A stretch of DNA of 64,000 bases from the NCBI RefSeq assembly GCF_043194295.1, contig NZ_JBAFVK010000005.1; one strand, given 5' to 3'. The translations under genes were made by a program, and so were the position numbers. The notes under the pieces are model-generated. The model ran no database searches. It saw nothing but the letters and a program-made list of their open reading frames with translations, and had not been told where the DNA came from. The DNA comes from Xanthobacter autotrophicus (lineage in GTDB: Bacteria > Pseudomonadota > Alphaproteobacteria > Rhizobiales > Xanthobacteraceae). This document shows positions 54,265-62,196 of this stretch, piece after piece. Each line of letters begins with the position of its first letter. The stretch's first letter is position 1.

Positions 54265-54616
54265 ATGCCTCGAATGTTGGACGCCGACGAGCTTGATCTG
54301 CTGGCCATCGGCGCCTGGATTCTCGGGACCGGAGGCGGCGGCTCACGTATGCCTTCAACCTCGTCGCCCGTCACTTCTACGAGGACGGAGGCCGCCTCGC
54401 GCTTCTCGACCCGGACGAACTGGCCGATGCCGACGTTGTGGCCGTGGTCTCGACCTTGGGGGCGCCGCTGGTGAGGCCGGCGCTGATGCGATGAGCGTGC
54501 AGGCGCTCGACGTGGAGGACAGTCCTATCGCCTACCTGCCCGGCAATGCGCGCCGCGTCCGGGTGCGCGTCATCGGCGAGATCGCGCGGCTCGCCGCAGA
54601 GGGCGCAAGTTTCTGA
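54265..54616 (+). pseudogene. Remnant of a DUF917/hydantoinase-related gene
   Basis: MPRMLDADELDLLAIGAWIL followed by GTGGGGS is the start of a DUF917 protein. A frameshift at about 54346 moves the match to YAFNLVARHFYEDGGRLALL, DPDELADADVVAVVSTLGAP, ending LVRPALMR-stop (54494). A third fragment in another frame, from ATG 54491, reads QALDVEDSPIAYLPGN and VRVRVIGEIARLA and stops at 54616; it may come from the same or a neighbouring hydantoinase-type gene. About 280 residues of a normal DUF917 protein are missing. Confidence 0.55.
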
Positions 54617-54701
54617 TGGTGGGCCGACGGCGGCGGCCTTGCATCGCCATCCGGTTCAGCGGCCGTGTGGCTTCATTGCACCGAACTCGGGGGCGACAAG
54701 A

Positions 54702-55964
54702 ATGCTCAATGATCTTAACGAAGGGACGTCCCAGGGACAGATCGGGCGCGAAAGGCGCGTCTATCGGGAAGCCTCGCCTACGGAATTGATCTACATCGCC
54801 ACGCGCATGATCGTGGTGAGCCGCAGCAGCCTCTCGGGGATGGTCGGCAGGGCGCAGTTCGAGGCGGCCGTCGCCCACCTTGAAGCCCGATACGGAATCC
54901 TGCGCTCGGTGGTCGAGGACGGGCATTTCGTGGAGCGGTCCGATGACGGTTCGGCGGTCGAGAGCTGGTTGCCCGCCGATAGCTGCTCCGCCGAGGCCAT
55001 GTACGCGCAGTTGCTGAACGCCGACCTCGATACCGGAAAGGCCCTCTATGCCATCCACGTCATCGCCGCCGATGACGCGATCGACGTCTTCATGCTCACG
55101 TCCCACGCGATCACCGACGCGACATCGCTGATCGAGCTGCATTCCTGTCTTGCCCACATGTGCGACTGCGTCGTGCGCGGCGAGGCCCCGGCCCTCGGCG
55201 TGCAGCCGTTCCCGACACCGGTCGACGATGCAGTGAGTTGCAGTCTGGCTGCGCTTGGAACGGATGGGCCGCCGTCTTCCTATTCCGGTGAGTTCGCCGA
55301 GATTCCCAAGCCCGCGTCCCATGATGGCGGCCCCGTGACCCATCGCCTCGAACGTGTCGTGATCGGGGCGGAGGCGATGCATCGGATCAAGGAGGCGAGC
55401 CACGCCACCGGCTCTTCCGTGCACTCGCTCCTGCTGGCTGCGTTCGCTCTCGCCATCCGTGACGTTGCGGACGACCACCCGCGCCAGATCCTCATGCGAT
55501 CATCGGTGGACATGCGCCGGCGGCTCGAGCCCCATGTTTCACCCGAACTGGTCTTCACGGCCATCACCGGGCACATCACGCCCGTCCCCGACCTCGACCG
55601 GCCCATGGTCGAGATCGCCCGATTCATCTTTGACGATATCCATCAGGGGCTGGCGAACGGCAGCATTTTTCACGACTACATCGATTATCCGCGGGCATTC
55701 GGCAGTCCGCAGCAGTCGCCGGTCGCCATCAATGTTTCCGACATCCAGACGGTGAAGTTTCATTGGCCGGTCGAGCGGCTTGCAGTGACCGGTTTCGAGT
55801 ATGCATTGGGCTGGATGAAGAAGTTTCCGAACGTCTCCGTGTCGGTCTACAATGGTATGCTGATCGCCAACATCGTCTATGTGGAAGAGTTCGCCACTCC
55901 GACAACGATCCGCGCCATCTCAGACGGCTTCGTCAGGAGGCTCGATTCGGTCTGCGGACAATAG
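54702..55964 (+). CDS. Stand-alone condensation-fold acyltransferase (PapA5/condensation superfamily)
   Basis: 420 residues with the two-lobed CoA-dependent acyltransferase fold. The active-site HxxxD is HAITD (His135-Asp139) in MLTSHAITDATSLIELH. Later come SSVHSLLLAAFALAIRD and SPVAINVSDIQTVKFHW, which match the floor-loop and latch regions of condensation/PapA enzymes. No adenylation or carrier-protein domain is fused or adjacent, so it probably joins an acyl-CoA or carrier-bound acyl group to a free alcohol or amine. Codon use matches its neighbours. The start ATG 54702 has a weak upstream GGGGGCGA. Confidence 0.75.
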   Translation: MLNDLNEGTSQGQIGRERRVYREASPTELIYIATRMIVVSRSSLSGMVGRAQFEAAVAHLEARYGILRSVVEDGHFVERSDDGSAVESWLPADSCSAEAMYAQLLNADLDTGKALYAIHVIAADDAIDVFMLTSHAITDATSLIELHSCLAHMCDCVVRGEAPALGVQPFPTPVDDAVSCSLAALGTDGPPSSYSGEFAEIPKPASHDGGPVTHRLERVVIGAEAMHRIKEASHATGSSVHSLLLAAFALAIRDVADDHPRQILMRSSVDMRRRLEPHVSPELVFTAITGHITPVPDLDRPMVEIARFIFDDIHQGLANGSIFHDYIDYPRAFGSPQQSPVAINVSDIQTVKFHWPVERLAVTGFEYALGWMKKFPNVSVSVYNGMLIANIVYVEEFATPTTIRAISDGFVRRLDSVCGQ

Positions 55965-56001
55965 AATCCTGCGCCGACGAGCGCGGCGCGGCTGCGGGCA
56001 A

Positions 56002-57693
56002 TTAAGTTCCCTTTGTGGTGAGCGGCGCGTAGCGAGGCGTCCAGATCTTGGCGCGCAGACGCTGCTGGATCTGATCGATCGGGACGTTGGGTGCGGCGCC
56101 CTCCCGGTGCGCCTGCATCGCAACCGCGAGGGCGACCTTTGCCGCGACCTCGGGCAGCGCGCTGACCGGGGGTAAGAGATTGTGCAGCGGGTTGTCGCGC
56201 GCAGGCGACGCATCGGCCAGAGCCTTCGCCGCCGCCATGAACATTCCATCCGTTACACGGCTCGCGCCGACCGCCAGAACACCGAGGCCAACTCCAGGAA
56301 AGATGTAGGAATTGTTGGTCTGGTCCACCTTGAAGCGGGCGCCGTTGCGCATGAGCGGGGGAAACGGGCTGCCGACGCCCACCAGAGCCCGCCCGTCGGT
56401 CCAGACCTCGATATCCGCAGGCGTCGCCTCCGCCCGCGAGGTCGGGTTCGACAGCGGAAAGATGACCGGCCGATCATTGTATTGCGCCATGGCGCGGACG
56501 ACCGGCTCGCTGAAGGCGCCCGTCTGGCCGGAGGCGCCGATCAGCACGGTCGGCCGGGCGTTGCGCACAACGTCTAGAAGCTCGATCCTGTCCGGACGGC
56601 CCAGCGTCCAGCCGGCGACCGCCTGCCGGGCCTGCACGAAGGGGGCCTGGAACGGGGCGAGTCCGTCCATGCCTTCGACCAGGAGGCCGTCACGATCGAC
56701 CATGAAGAAGCGCGCCGCCGCCTCGCTTTCCGAAAGCCCCGCATCGCACATGGCGGCGCGGATCAGGCCGGCGATGCCGCAGCCGGCCGAGCCGGCGCCG
56801 AAGACGGCCACGCGCTGTTCGGCGAGCGGCACGCCGGTGACGTTGACGGCCGCCAGCAGGGTGCCGGTCGCCACCGCGGCCGTGCCCTGAATGTCGTCGT
56901 TGAAGGTGCAAAGCCGGTCGCGATAGCGCTCAAGCAGTCGCGTCGCATTGTTCTTCGCGAAGTCTTCCCACTGCAGCAGGACCCGGGGCCAGCGCCGGAT
57001 GACGGCCGAGACGAACGCCTCGATGAAGTCGTCATACTCCTGGCCCCGCACCCGCTCGTGTCGCCAGCCCACATAGAGCGGATCGGCAAGGCATTCGGCG
57101 TTGTCGGTCCCGACATCGAGCAGGATCGGCAGCGTCGTGGCCGGATGCAGGCCTCCGCAGCCGGAATAGAGCGCGAGCTTGCCGATGGGGATGCCCATGC
57201 CGCCCGCCCCCTGGTCTCCCAGCCCCAGGATGCGCTCGCCATCGGTCACGACGATCGCCTCCACCCCGTCGAAGCGCGGCTGCGCGAGGATCTGGTCGAG
57301 CCTTGACTGGTGCGGAATGCTGAGGAAAAGGCCGCGCGGCTTGTGGTACAAGCGGCTGAACTGCTGGCAGCCGGCACCGACTGTGGGCGTGTAGACGATC
57401 GGCAGCAGTTCTTCCAGGTTCCCGACCAGCGTCGCGTAGAACAGAGTTTCGTTGATGTCCTGAAGCTCGCGGAGGAAGGCATAGCGTTCGAGATCGGTTT
57501 CGAACTGGCGCAGCGACTGGAGCGCGCGGGAGATCTGCTCGTCCAGGGTCGAGACATGCGGCGGCAGCAATCCGTGCAGATGGAACGCGTCGCGCTCGGC
57601 CTCGGAGAACGCCGTGCCCTTGTTGAGCTGGGGATCGGCCAGCAGTTCGTATCCGCTCAGCGCGGTGGCCATTGATGCCGTCGCCTCAGACAT
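56002..57693 (-). CDS. maeA: NAD-dependent malic enzyme
   Basis: Oxidatively decarboxylates malate to pyruvate. 563 residues, the long SfcA/MaeA type rather than the shorter MaeB-Pta fusion type. Tyr in LPIVYTPTVGAGCQQFS, Lys in MGIPIGKLALY, metal ligands in CTFNDDIQGTAAVATG, NAD site VAVFGAGSAGCGIAGLI and FPLSNPTSRAEATPADI. It lies 11 bases after the CocE/NonD hydrolase gene and is the last gene of the operon, where it could add pyruvate for the dehydrogenase/decarboxylase chemistry encoded upstream. Confidence 0.95.
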   Translation of the reverse strand: MSEATASMATALSGYELLADPQLNKGTAFSEAERDAFHLHGLLPPHVSTLDEQISRALQSLRQFETDLERYAFLRELQDINETLFYATLVGNLEELLPIVYTPTVGAGCQQFSRLYHKPRGLFLSIPHQSRLDQILAQPRFDGVEAIVVTDGERILGLGDQGAGGMGIPIGKLALYSGCGGLHPATTLPILLDVGTDNAECLADPLYVGWRHERVRGQEYDDFIEAFVSAVIRRWPRVLLQWEDFAKNNATRLLERYRDRLCTFNDDIQGTAAVATGTLLAAVNVTGVPLAEQRVAVFGAGSAGCGIAGLIRAAMCDAGLSESEAAARFFMVDRDGLLVEGMDGLAPFQAPFVQARQAVAGWTLGRPDRIELLDVVRNARPTVLIGASGQTGAFSEPVVRAMAQYNDRPVIFPLSNPTSRAEATPADIEVWTDGRALVGVGSPFPPLMRNGARFKVDQTNNSYIFPGVGLGVLAVGASRVTDGMFMAAAKALADASPARDNPLHNLLPPVSALPEVAAKVALAVAMQAHREGAAPNVPIDQIQQRLRAKIWTPRYAPLTTKGT

Positions 57694-57704
57694 GAAAATC
57701 TCTC

Positions 57705-59498
57705 CTACCCCTGGCTGGCGCGCAGCACCTCGATGAAGGTGTCGGGCCCGTAATGGAGGGTGTTGCGGGCGTAATAAGGCGGCACCTGCATATCAAATTG
57801 GGCGTGTCCGTGGCTCACGTCGCTGCGCAGGAGGTCGGTGCGGCTGGCGATGTCGAGGACGAGCCGCTCGCCCGGCTTCAACACCACGGGCTGCGGCGTG
57901 AGGCTGAAGCGCAGCGTCACCGGCACGCCGGGCGTGAGCGGTTCGGGCGTGTCGATGTCGATGGCGATCTCGGTCAGGGTGGAACGCGCTTCGTCGATCC
58001 TTCGGCAGGCGGGGCGGATGGCGCCCATGGAGAGGATCCGGTAGCCGCCATCGGCCGAGACGATGCCGGTGCGGGCCACCACGTAGGAATCGATCTCGTT
58101 GCAGCTGAAGGAGAGGCTGAGCGTCACCGGCCCGGTCAGCTCCATCTCTTCCTCAACCGGCAGTTCGAAGGTGAGGCGCTGGTTCTCCACCTCGTCGAAG
58201 CCGGCCGTGACGATGGCGCCGAGCGGCACCGCCGCCCATCGGTTCGTCCCGCCCCCGCCCGGCACGTGGTCGAGGTGGTGCGTCTCGGCGTCGGCGCCCT
58301 TGGAGGCCGGATAGAGGCGGAGCGCCGTGCTGCCAGGCAGCGGCCAGTCGGGCGCGCTGCGATACTCCTTGGCTCCTTCCGTCCAGTATCGCACCCGCGG
58401 CTGCGCGGCATAGCCATTGTCCGCGCCGTAGACGAGATGGTCGAAGAAGGCGAGCGCCTCGAGCTGCCAGGCATAGACCGGCAGGTCATAGGAAGCCGGC
58501 CCGACGATCAGCCAGCGTTGATCCTTCGGCGTGCCGGCATTCTCGAACAGATCATAGGCACCGAACTGGTGCAGGTTGAGATAGCCGGCATTCTGCACCA
58601 CCACGAACGGCACCTCGATGTCGCCCAGCGCGCCGGACGGGCCGGCGGGCAGCACGCTCGTCGCCCGGGTCTTGCCGTCGAGCATGAGGGCGGCGAACAA
58701 CTTGCGCGTCTGCGGCGTCGGCACCTGCCGCTGGAAGGCCTTCATGATGCGCGTCATGCGCTTCTTCAGCTGCGGCCACCACACGTGCTTCAGGGGCGAG
58801 TTGGTGATGTGGCTCACTACCGCGCGCAGCAGCGGCGGCAGGTGCAGCCGGAACTGCAACGGCGTGAAGTTCGCGCCCATCCAGAGCGCAAAGAAATCGG
58901 GCTGCGGCACGCCGCCGAACATGGCGATGTGGCGGAAGAAGTCCGTGCACATCTCGTTGGTGAAGAAGCCCTTCAGGGCGGGCGGGCGAAGACGGGCCAC
59001 CTGCGGCTGGGTCAACCCGTAATAGGAGGTGCCGAACAGCACCACCTGCCCGTCGCACCAGGGCTGGGCGGCGGCCCATTGGATGAACCTGGCGTGGTCC
59101 TCCACGTCGGTATCGTTGAGATAGACCGCATCCTCCCCGCCCGAGCGGCCCATGCCGCGGCGGGTGACGATGACATGGGCATAGCCGCGATCGGTGAAGA
59201 TGGGCGGGCTGCCGCTCTCATTGTTGCCGGCGGGCACGCCGGCGACCTGCAATTCCTTGGAATAGGCCGAAAAAGCGATGACCGCCGGGTAGCGGCCTTC
59301 GGTCTTGGGCACATAGACATCGGCCGCGAGCGCGATGGATGGCGCGACCTCGATCATCTGGTCCGCAAGGATGCGGCAGCCCAAGCCCGCCCGCGCGGCG
59401 GGTCCCGGCGTCCAGCCGGCGAGCTGCGTGCCGAACAGGCCGCCTTTGGGCGCGATGAGATTATCCCAGAAGCCCGGCTTCCCGTTTTTGGCCGTCAT
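57705..59498 (-). CDS. CocE/NonD-family hydrolase (X-Pro dipeptidyl-peptidase S15 type)
   Basis: 597 residues. Alpha/beta-hydrolase domain with nucleophile Ser in VLFGTSYYGLTQPQ and FTDRGYAHVIVTRRGMGRSGG, and a C-terminal jelly-roll (FELPVEEEMELTGPVTLSLS, RFSLTPQPVVLKPGERLVLD). Cocaine esterase, glutaryl-7-ACA acylase and PepX share this layout. No signal peptide, so cytoplasmic. ATG 59498 begins MTAKNGKPGFWDNL; the frame is open upstream through the NHLP-like gene but that is a shadow. It follows the NHLP-like pair by 53 bases and may process a peptide, ester or amide made in this operon. Confidence 0.88.
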   Translation of the reverse strand: MTAKNGKPGFWDNLIAPKGGLFGTQLAGWTPGPAARAGLGCRILADQMIEVAPSIALAADVYVPKTEGRYPAVIAFSAYSKELQVAGVPAGNNESGSPPIFTDRGYAHVIVTRRGMGRSGGEDAVYLNDTDVEDHARFIQWAAAQPWCDGQVVLFGTSYYGLTQPQVARLRPPALKGFFTNEMCTDFFRHIAMFGGVPQPDFFALWMGANFTPLQFRLHLPPLLRAVVSHITNSPLKHVWWPQLKKRMTRIMKAFQRQVPTPQTRKLFAALMLDGKTRATSVLPAGPSGALGDIEVPFVVVQNAGYLNLHQFGAYDLFENAGTPKDQRWLIVGPASYDLPVYAWQLEALAFFDHLVYGADNGYAAQPRVRYWTEGAKEYRSAPDWPLPGSTALRLYPASKGADAETHHLDHVPGGGGTNRWAAVPLGAIVTAGFDEVENQRLTFELPVEEEMELTGPVTLSLSFSCNEIDSYVVARTGIVSADGGYRILSMGAIRPACRRIDEARSTLTEIAIDIDTPEPLTPGVPVTLRFSLTPQPVVLKPGERLVLDIASRTDLLRSDVSHGHAQFDMQVPPYYARNTLHYGPDTFIEVLRASQG

Positions 59499-59551
59499 GT
59501 GCTTTCCCCCGGTCTCGGTTTCGCCGCGCCAGATCTTGGCGCGGGGGCACC

Positions 59552-59932
59552 CTACAATTGCGAGATGTCGAGGCCGGTCTTCTTCTGTGCCGCCAGCCGC
59601 ATCTCCCGCACCACCCATTTCTGCTTGTCGTCCGGGATGAAGAAGCCGCCGATGCCGGACGAAAAGAGCAGGTCGAAGACCCGCTCCGTCACCTGGGTGA
59701 GCGCCTGCTCCAGCTCGATCGCGAGGTCCTCGCCCGCCTCGGGCTTCGGGGGCACCATGATGACGATGGTGTCTTCCGCCTGCTCGATGATCTCGATCCT
59801 GAAATCCGGGCCCGGCGTGTAGCCGAACTCCGCGCAGACCACCCCGACCGGATCGGCGAGCAGCCGGGCGCGATAGTCGGGATCGGTGGCGATGCGCTCG
59901 TAATTCTTCTCGACGAAATCGGCATTGCTCAC
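59552..59932 (-). CDS. NHLP-like (nitrile hydratase-like leader peptide) protein B, 126 aa
   Basis: 126 residues from GTG 59932, overlapping the previous stop by four bases (GTGA). Residues about 15-62 follow the NHLP pattern: helix YERIATDPDYRARLLADPVG, then AEFGYTPGPDFRIEII and TIVIMVPPKP. Nitrile hydratase alpha chains share this start, but the metal motif CxLCSC is absent; there is one Cys (VVCAEF). The C-terminal half is a charged amphipathic helix (AIELEQALTQVTERVFDLL), then SSGIGG and a 30-residue tail ending GLDISQL. GG might be a cleavage site. RiPP precursor, or a small structural or metal-carrying subunit: both open. Confidence 0.7.
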   Translation of the reverse strand: MSNADFVEKNYERIATDPDYRARLLADPVGVVCAEFGYTPGPDFRIEIIEQAEDTIVIMVPPKPEAGEDLAIELEQALTQVTERVFDLLFSSGIGGFFIPDDKQKWVVREMRLAAQKKTGLDISQL

Positions 59933-60264
59933 GGCTGATCTCCCTCGGTGCGAGCAGCATTGCGCAGGGCTAGCAGCTTGAATTTGGCGGCCACGGGCAC
60001 GAGCCAGATGAACAGGCCCTGGCTGGACCACAGGTCCATCTGATTGAGCGGCGTCGCGGCGGGCGGCGAATGCGGCGCCCGGGCGGGCGGGATGGTGAAA
60101 TAGACCCGGTCGCGGCGCTGCACCACGATCTTCACCTTGACGCCGGCCGGCACCTCGACGCCCATGGTCTTGAGCGCCTCGACGGGATCGCTCTCCACCT
60201 GCGCGGCGAAGGCGTCGTCGGTCCAGACGCGCCTGGTCAGCTCCTTCTCGAAATCTCCGGACAT
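59929..60264 (-). CDS. NHLP-like protein A, 111 aa
   Basis: 111 residues, paralogous to protein B. Residues about 15-58 match: WTDDAFAAQVESDPVEALK, TMGVEVPAGVKVKIVV and RVYFTIPPARAP, with the same DPxxAL-G-xP-IPP order as the nitrile-hydratase-like leader family. It has no cysteine. The C-terminal third is different: LWSSQGLFIWLVPVAAKF-type hydrophobic and aromatic, then LLALRNAARTEGDQP. GGGAGGGGAG precedes the ATG. It starts 74 bases after the dehydrogenase and its stop overlaps protein B's start. Lack of Cys, Ser-rich or glycine-leader core argues against a classical lanthipeptide precursor. Confidence 0.7.
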   Translation of the reverse strand: MSGDFEKELTRRVWTDDAFAAQVESDPVEALKTMGVEVPAGVKVKIVVQRRDRVYFTIPPARAPHSPPAATPLNQMDLWSSQGLFIWLVPVAAKFKLLALRNAARTEGDQP

Positions 60265-60338
60265 GAACGTCTCCCCTCCCCAGCTTCGGCTGCTTTACGC
60301 GGCCTGTTCCAGTGCCCCGCCGCTGCGGGCCGCCGCCG

Positions 60339-62138
60339 TCAGCCCTCGCAGCGCAGCTCGGGCTTTCCGGGCGCCTGTCGGCGCGGCATCCAGTGTGCGC
60401 ATTTCGTGGTGCGGCCAATCCCCGGATTGAACGCGTTGCAGGGATCGAGCGCCTTGAAATGGTCGATCATGGCGGGCTTCGCGAAATAAAGGTGCCCCAC
60501 ATTGTGCTCCGCGGGATATTCCGCACCGCGCCCGTCGAGGAGCTTCCACATGGCGTGCTCAATCTCCTCGCAGTTGCTGCCCTTCGCCACGATATAGTCC
60601 TGATGGAAGACGTGGCAGAAGAAGTGGCCGCAATAAAGCTTGCGGATCAGATGCTTGTTGATTTCCTCCGGCAGCGTCTCGAACCAGTTCTCGTCGTTGC
60701 GGCGGAGCGCGATGTCCAGCGCGACGATGTCCTCCACTTCCCTGTCGTGCACCGCGCGGTAGCGGATCGCGGCTCCGGCGGCGGCGAAGCGGTGCAGGAA
60801 GGCCTTGTCGCCCTCGTCCCGCGTGCACTCGAAATAGTCCCCGGACTTCGAAGGGAAGATCGACTTCAGATAGGCGCGGGCTTCCGCGATGCCGTCGTCC
60901 CCCATCTTCAGGAGCAGATAGTGCTCGAAGCGGTCGCGGTAGTCGGTCATGCGCTTCGGCAGATGCTTGGGGAACAGATGGCTGAAGGCCTGCAACATCT
61001 TGGCGCTGAGATTTTTCGGCAGGAACGCGATCCGCCGGCAGAAATTGTCGAACGCCGCTTCGAGGGCGAACAGGCGCGGGATCATGTCGGTGCCGAGCGT
61101 ATGGATCACCACGAAGGTGTCCTTGCCGTAGACTTCCGCGCAATTGAAAGAGTCCCGGTGCATGTATTCACCTTCGATCGGCAGTACCTTGAAGCTTCCG
61201 AGGATATGGCGGCGGATGCCTTCGAGCTCGCGGGTGTCGTTCGAGCCGATGTAGAAGACGACCTGCTCTTTCTCCTTCGGGAAGGTATCGAGCCGCACCG
61301 CCATCAGCATCACCTTGCCGGCGCTGCCGGACGCCTCGAACAGGCGGCGCGGATCGGCATTGAAGCGGGACGGCGTCGCCGCATTCACGTCGCGCACATG
61401 ATCCGCATAGTCATGGTCGGAGGCGGCGCGGGAGGGATCATTCACAATATCCGCCGGCGTGAACTCGCCCTTCTCCAGCCTTTGGAGGATCGTCTCGGGA
61501 TCATTGCCGAGCGCGATGCCCAGATGATTGACGAGATGCAGCCCGCCCGCCTCATCCAGCCGCGCGAACAAGGCGAGCTGGGTGAAGGCCGGGCCGCGAT
61601 GGATCAGCGCGCCGCCGGAATTGTTGCACACGCCGCCGAACACCGACGCGCCGATACACGACGAGCCGATCACCGAGTGCGGCGCGCGGCCGATCTTGTC
61701 CAGGGCCTTCTCCAGATGGAACAGGGTCGTGCCCGGCAGGCACACCACCTGCGTTCCATCGTTGATGAGGTGAAGGCCTTCGATGCGCATGGTGTTGATG
61801 AGCACCACGCCACGGTCGTAATCGTCCCCGTCGGGGGTCGACCCGCCCGTGACGCCAGTATTGGCCGACTGCATGATGATGATCTTGTCGGCCGCGGCGC
61901 AGGCCTTCAGCACCCGCCACTGCTCCACCAGCGAGCCCGGCCGCACAACGGCGACGACCGGGCCGGAGCCGAAGCGGATGCCGGTGCGAAAGCGCCGCGT
62001 CGCCTCGGGACTGGTCAGGACGTGCGATCGACCGACAATGTCCTGGAGTTGCCTGACGAGGACCGCCTCGTCGTCGGCGGGCTTGCGTCCAGCCGTGTCG
62101 CTTGCCGGGACGGTCAGCTCGAAAAATGCGGCATCCAT
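60339..62138 (-). CDS. dld: D-lactate dehydrogenase, quinone-type (FAD, membrane-associated)
   Basis: 599 residues of the E. coli Dld type. FAD PCMH domain (AVVRPGSLVEQWRVLKACA, IIMQSANTGVTGGSTPDG, APHSVIGSSCIGASVFGG, VCNNSGGALIHRGPA) and a C-terminal membrane-binding Lact-deh-memb domain (SGDYFECTRDEGDKAFLHRF; GCGHFFCHVFHQDY-like YCGHFFCHVFHQDY). It should oxidise a D-2-hydroxy acid and reduce quinone. Placed 58 bases after a benzoylformate decarboxylase, D-mandelate rather than lactate could be the in vivo substrate. ATG 62138 follows GGGAGCGG. Confidence 0.93.
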   Translation of the reverse strand: MDAAFFELTVPASDTAGRKPADDEAVLVRQLQDIVGRSHVLTSPEATRRFRTGIRFGSGPVVAVVRPGSLVEQWRVLKACAAADKIIIMQSANTGVTGGSTPDGDDYDRGVVLINTMRIEGLHLINDGTQVVCLPGTTLFHLEKALDKIGRAPHSVIGSSCIGASVFGGVCNNSGGALIHRGPAFTQLALFARLDEAGGLHLVNHLGIALGNDPETILQRLEKGEFTPADIVNDPSRAASDHDYADHVRDVNAATPSRFNADPRRLFEASGSAGKVMLMAVRLDTFPKEKEQVVFYIGSNDTRELEGIRRHILGSFKVLPIEGEYMHRDSFNCAEVYGKDTFVVIHTLGTDMIPRLFALEAAFDNFCRRIAFLPKNLSAKMLQAFSHLFPKHLPKRMTDYRDRFEHYLLLKMGDDGIAEARAYLKSIFPSKSGDYFECTRDEGDKAFLHRFAAAGAAIRYRAVHDREVEDIVALDIALRRNDENWFETLPEEINKHLIRKLYCGHFFCHVFHQDYIVAKGSNCEEIEHAMWKLLDGRGAEYPAEHNVGHLYFAKPAMIDHFKALDPCNAFNPGIGRTTKCAHWMPRRQAPGKPELRCEG

Positions 62139-62196
62139 TGTAACCGCTCCCTTGCACAAGCTGTGATTTTTGCGTCGAGAGAAGAAGTTCCGGAGC

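Noticed and set aside
57753..59822. Very long plus-strand open frame (689 codons) opposite the CocE/NonD gene
   Set aside because: High GC at third codon positions opens antisense frames. It has no recognisable domain and the minus-strand frame encodes a clear hydrolase.
59552..59932. Protein B as a true nitrile hydratase alpha subunit
   Set aside because: It lacks the CxLCSC metal motif and is far too short (126 against about 200 residues); no beta subunit gene is nearby.
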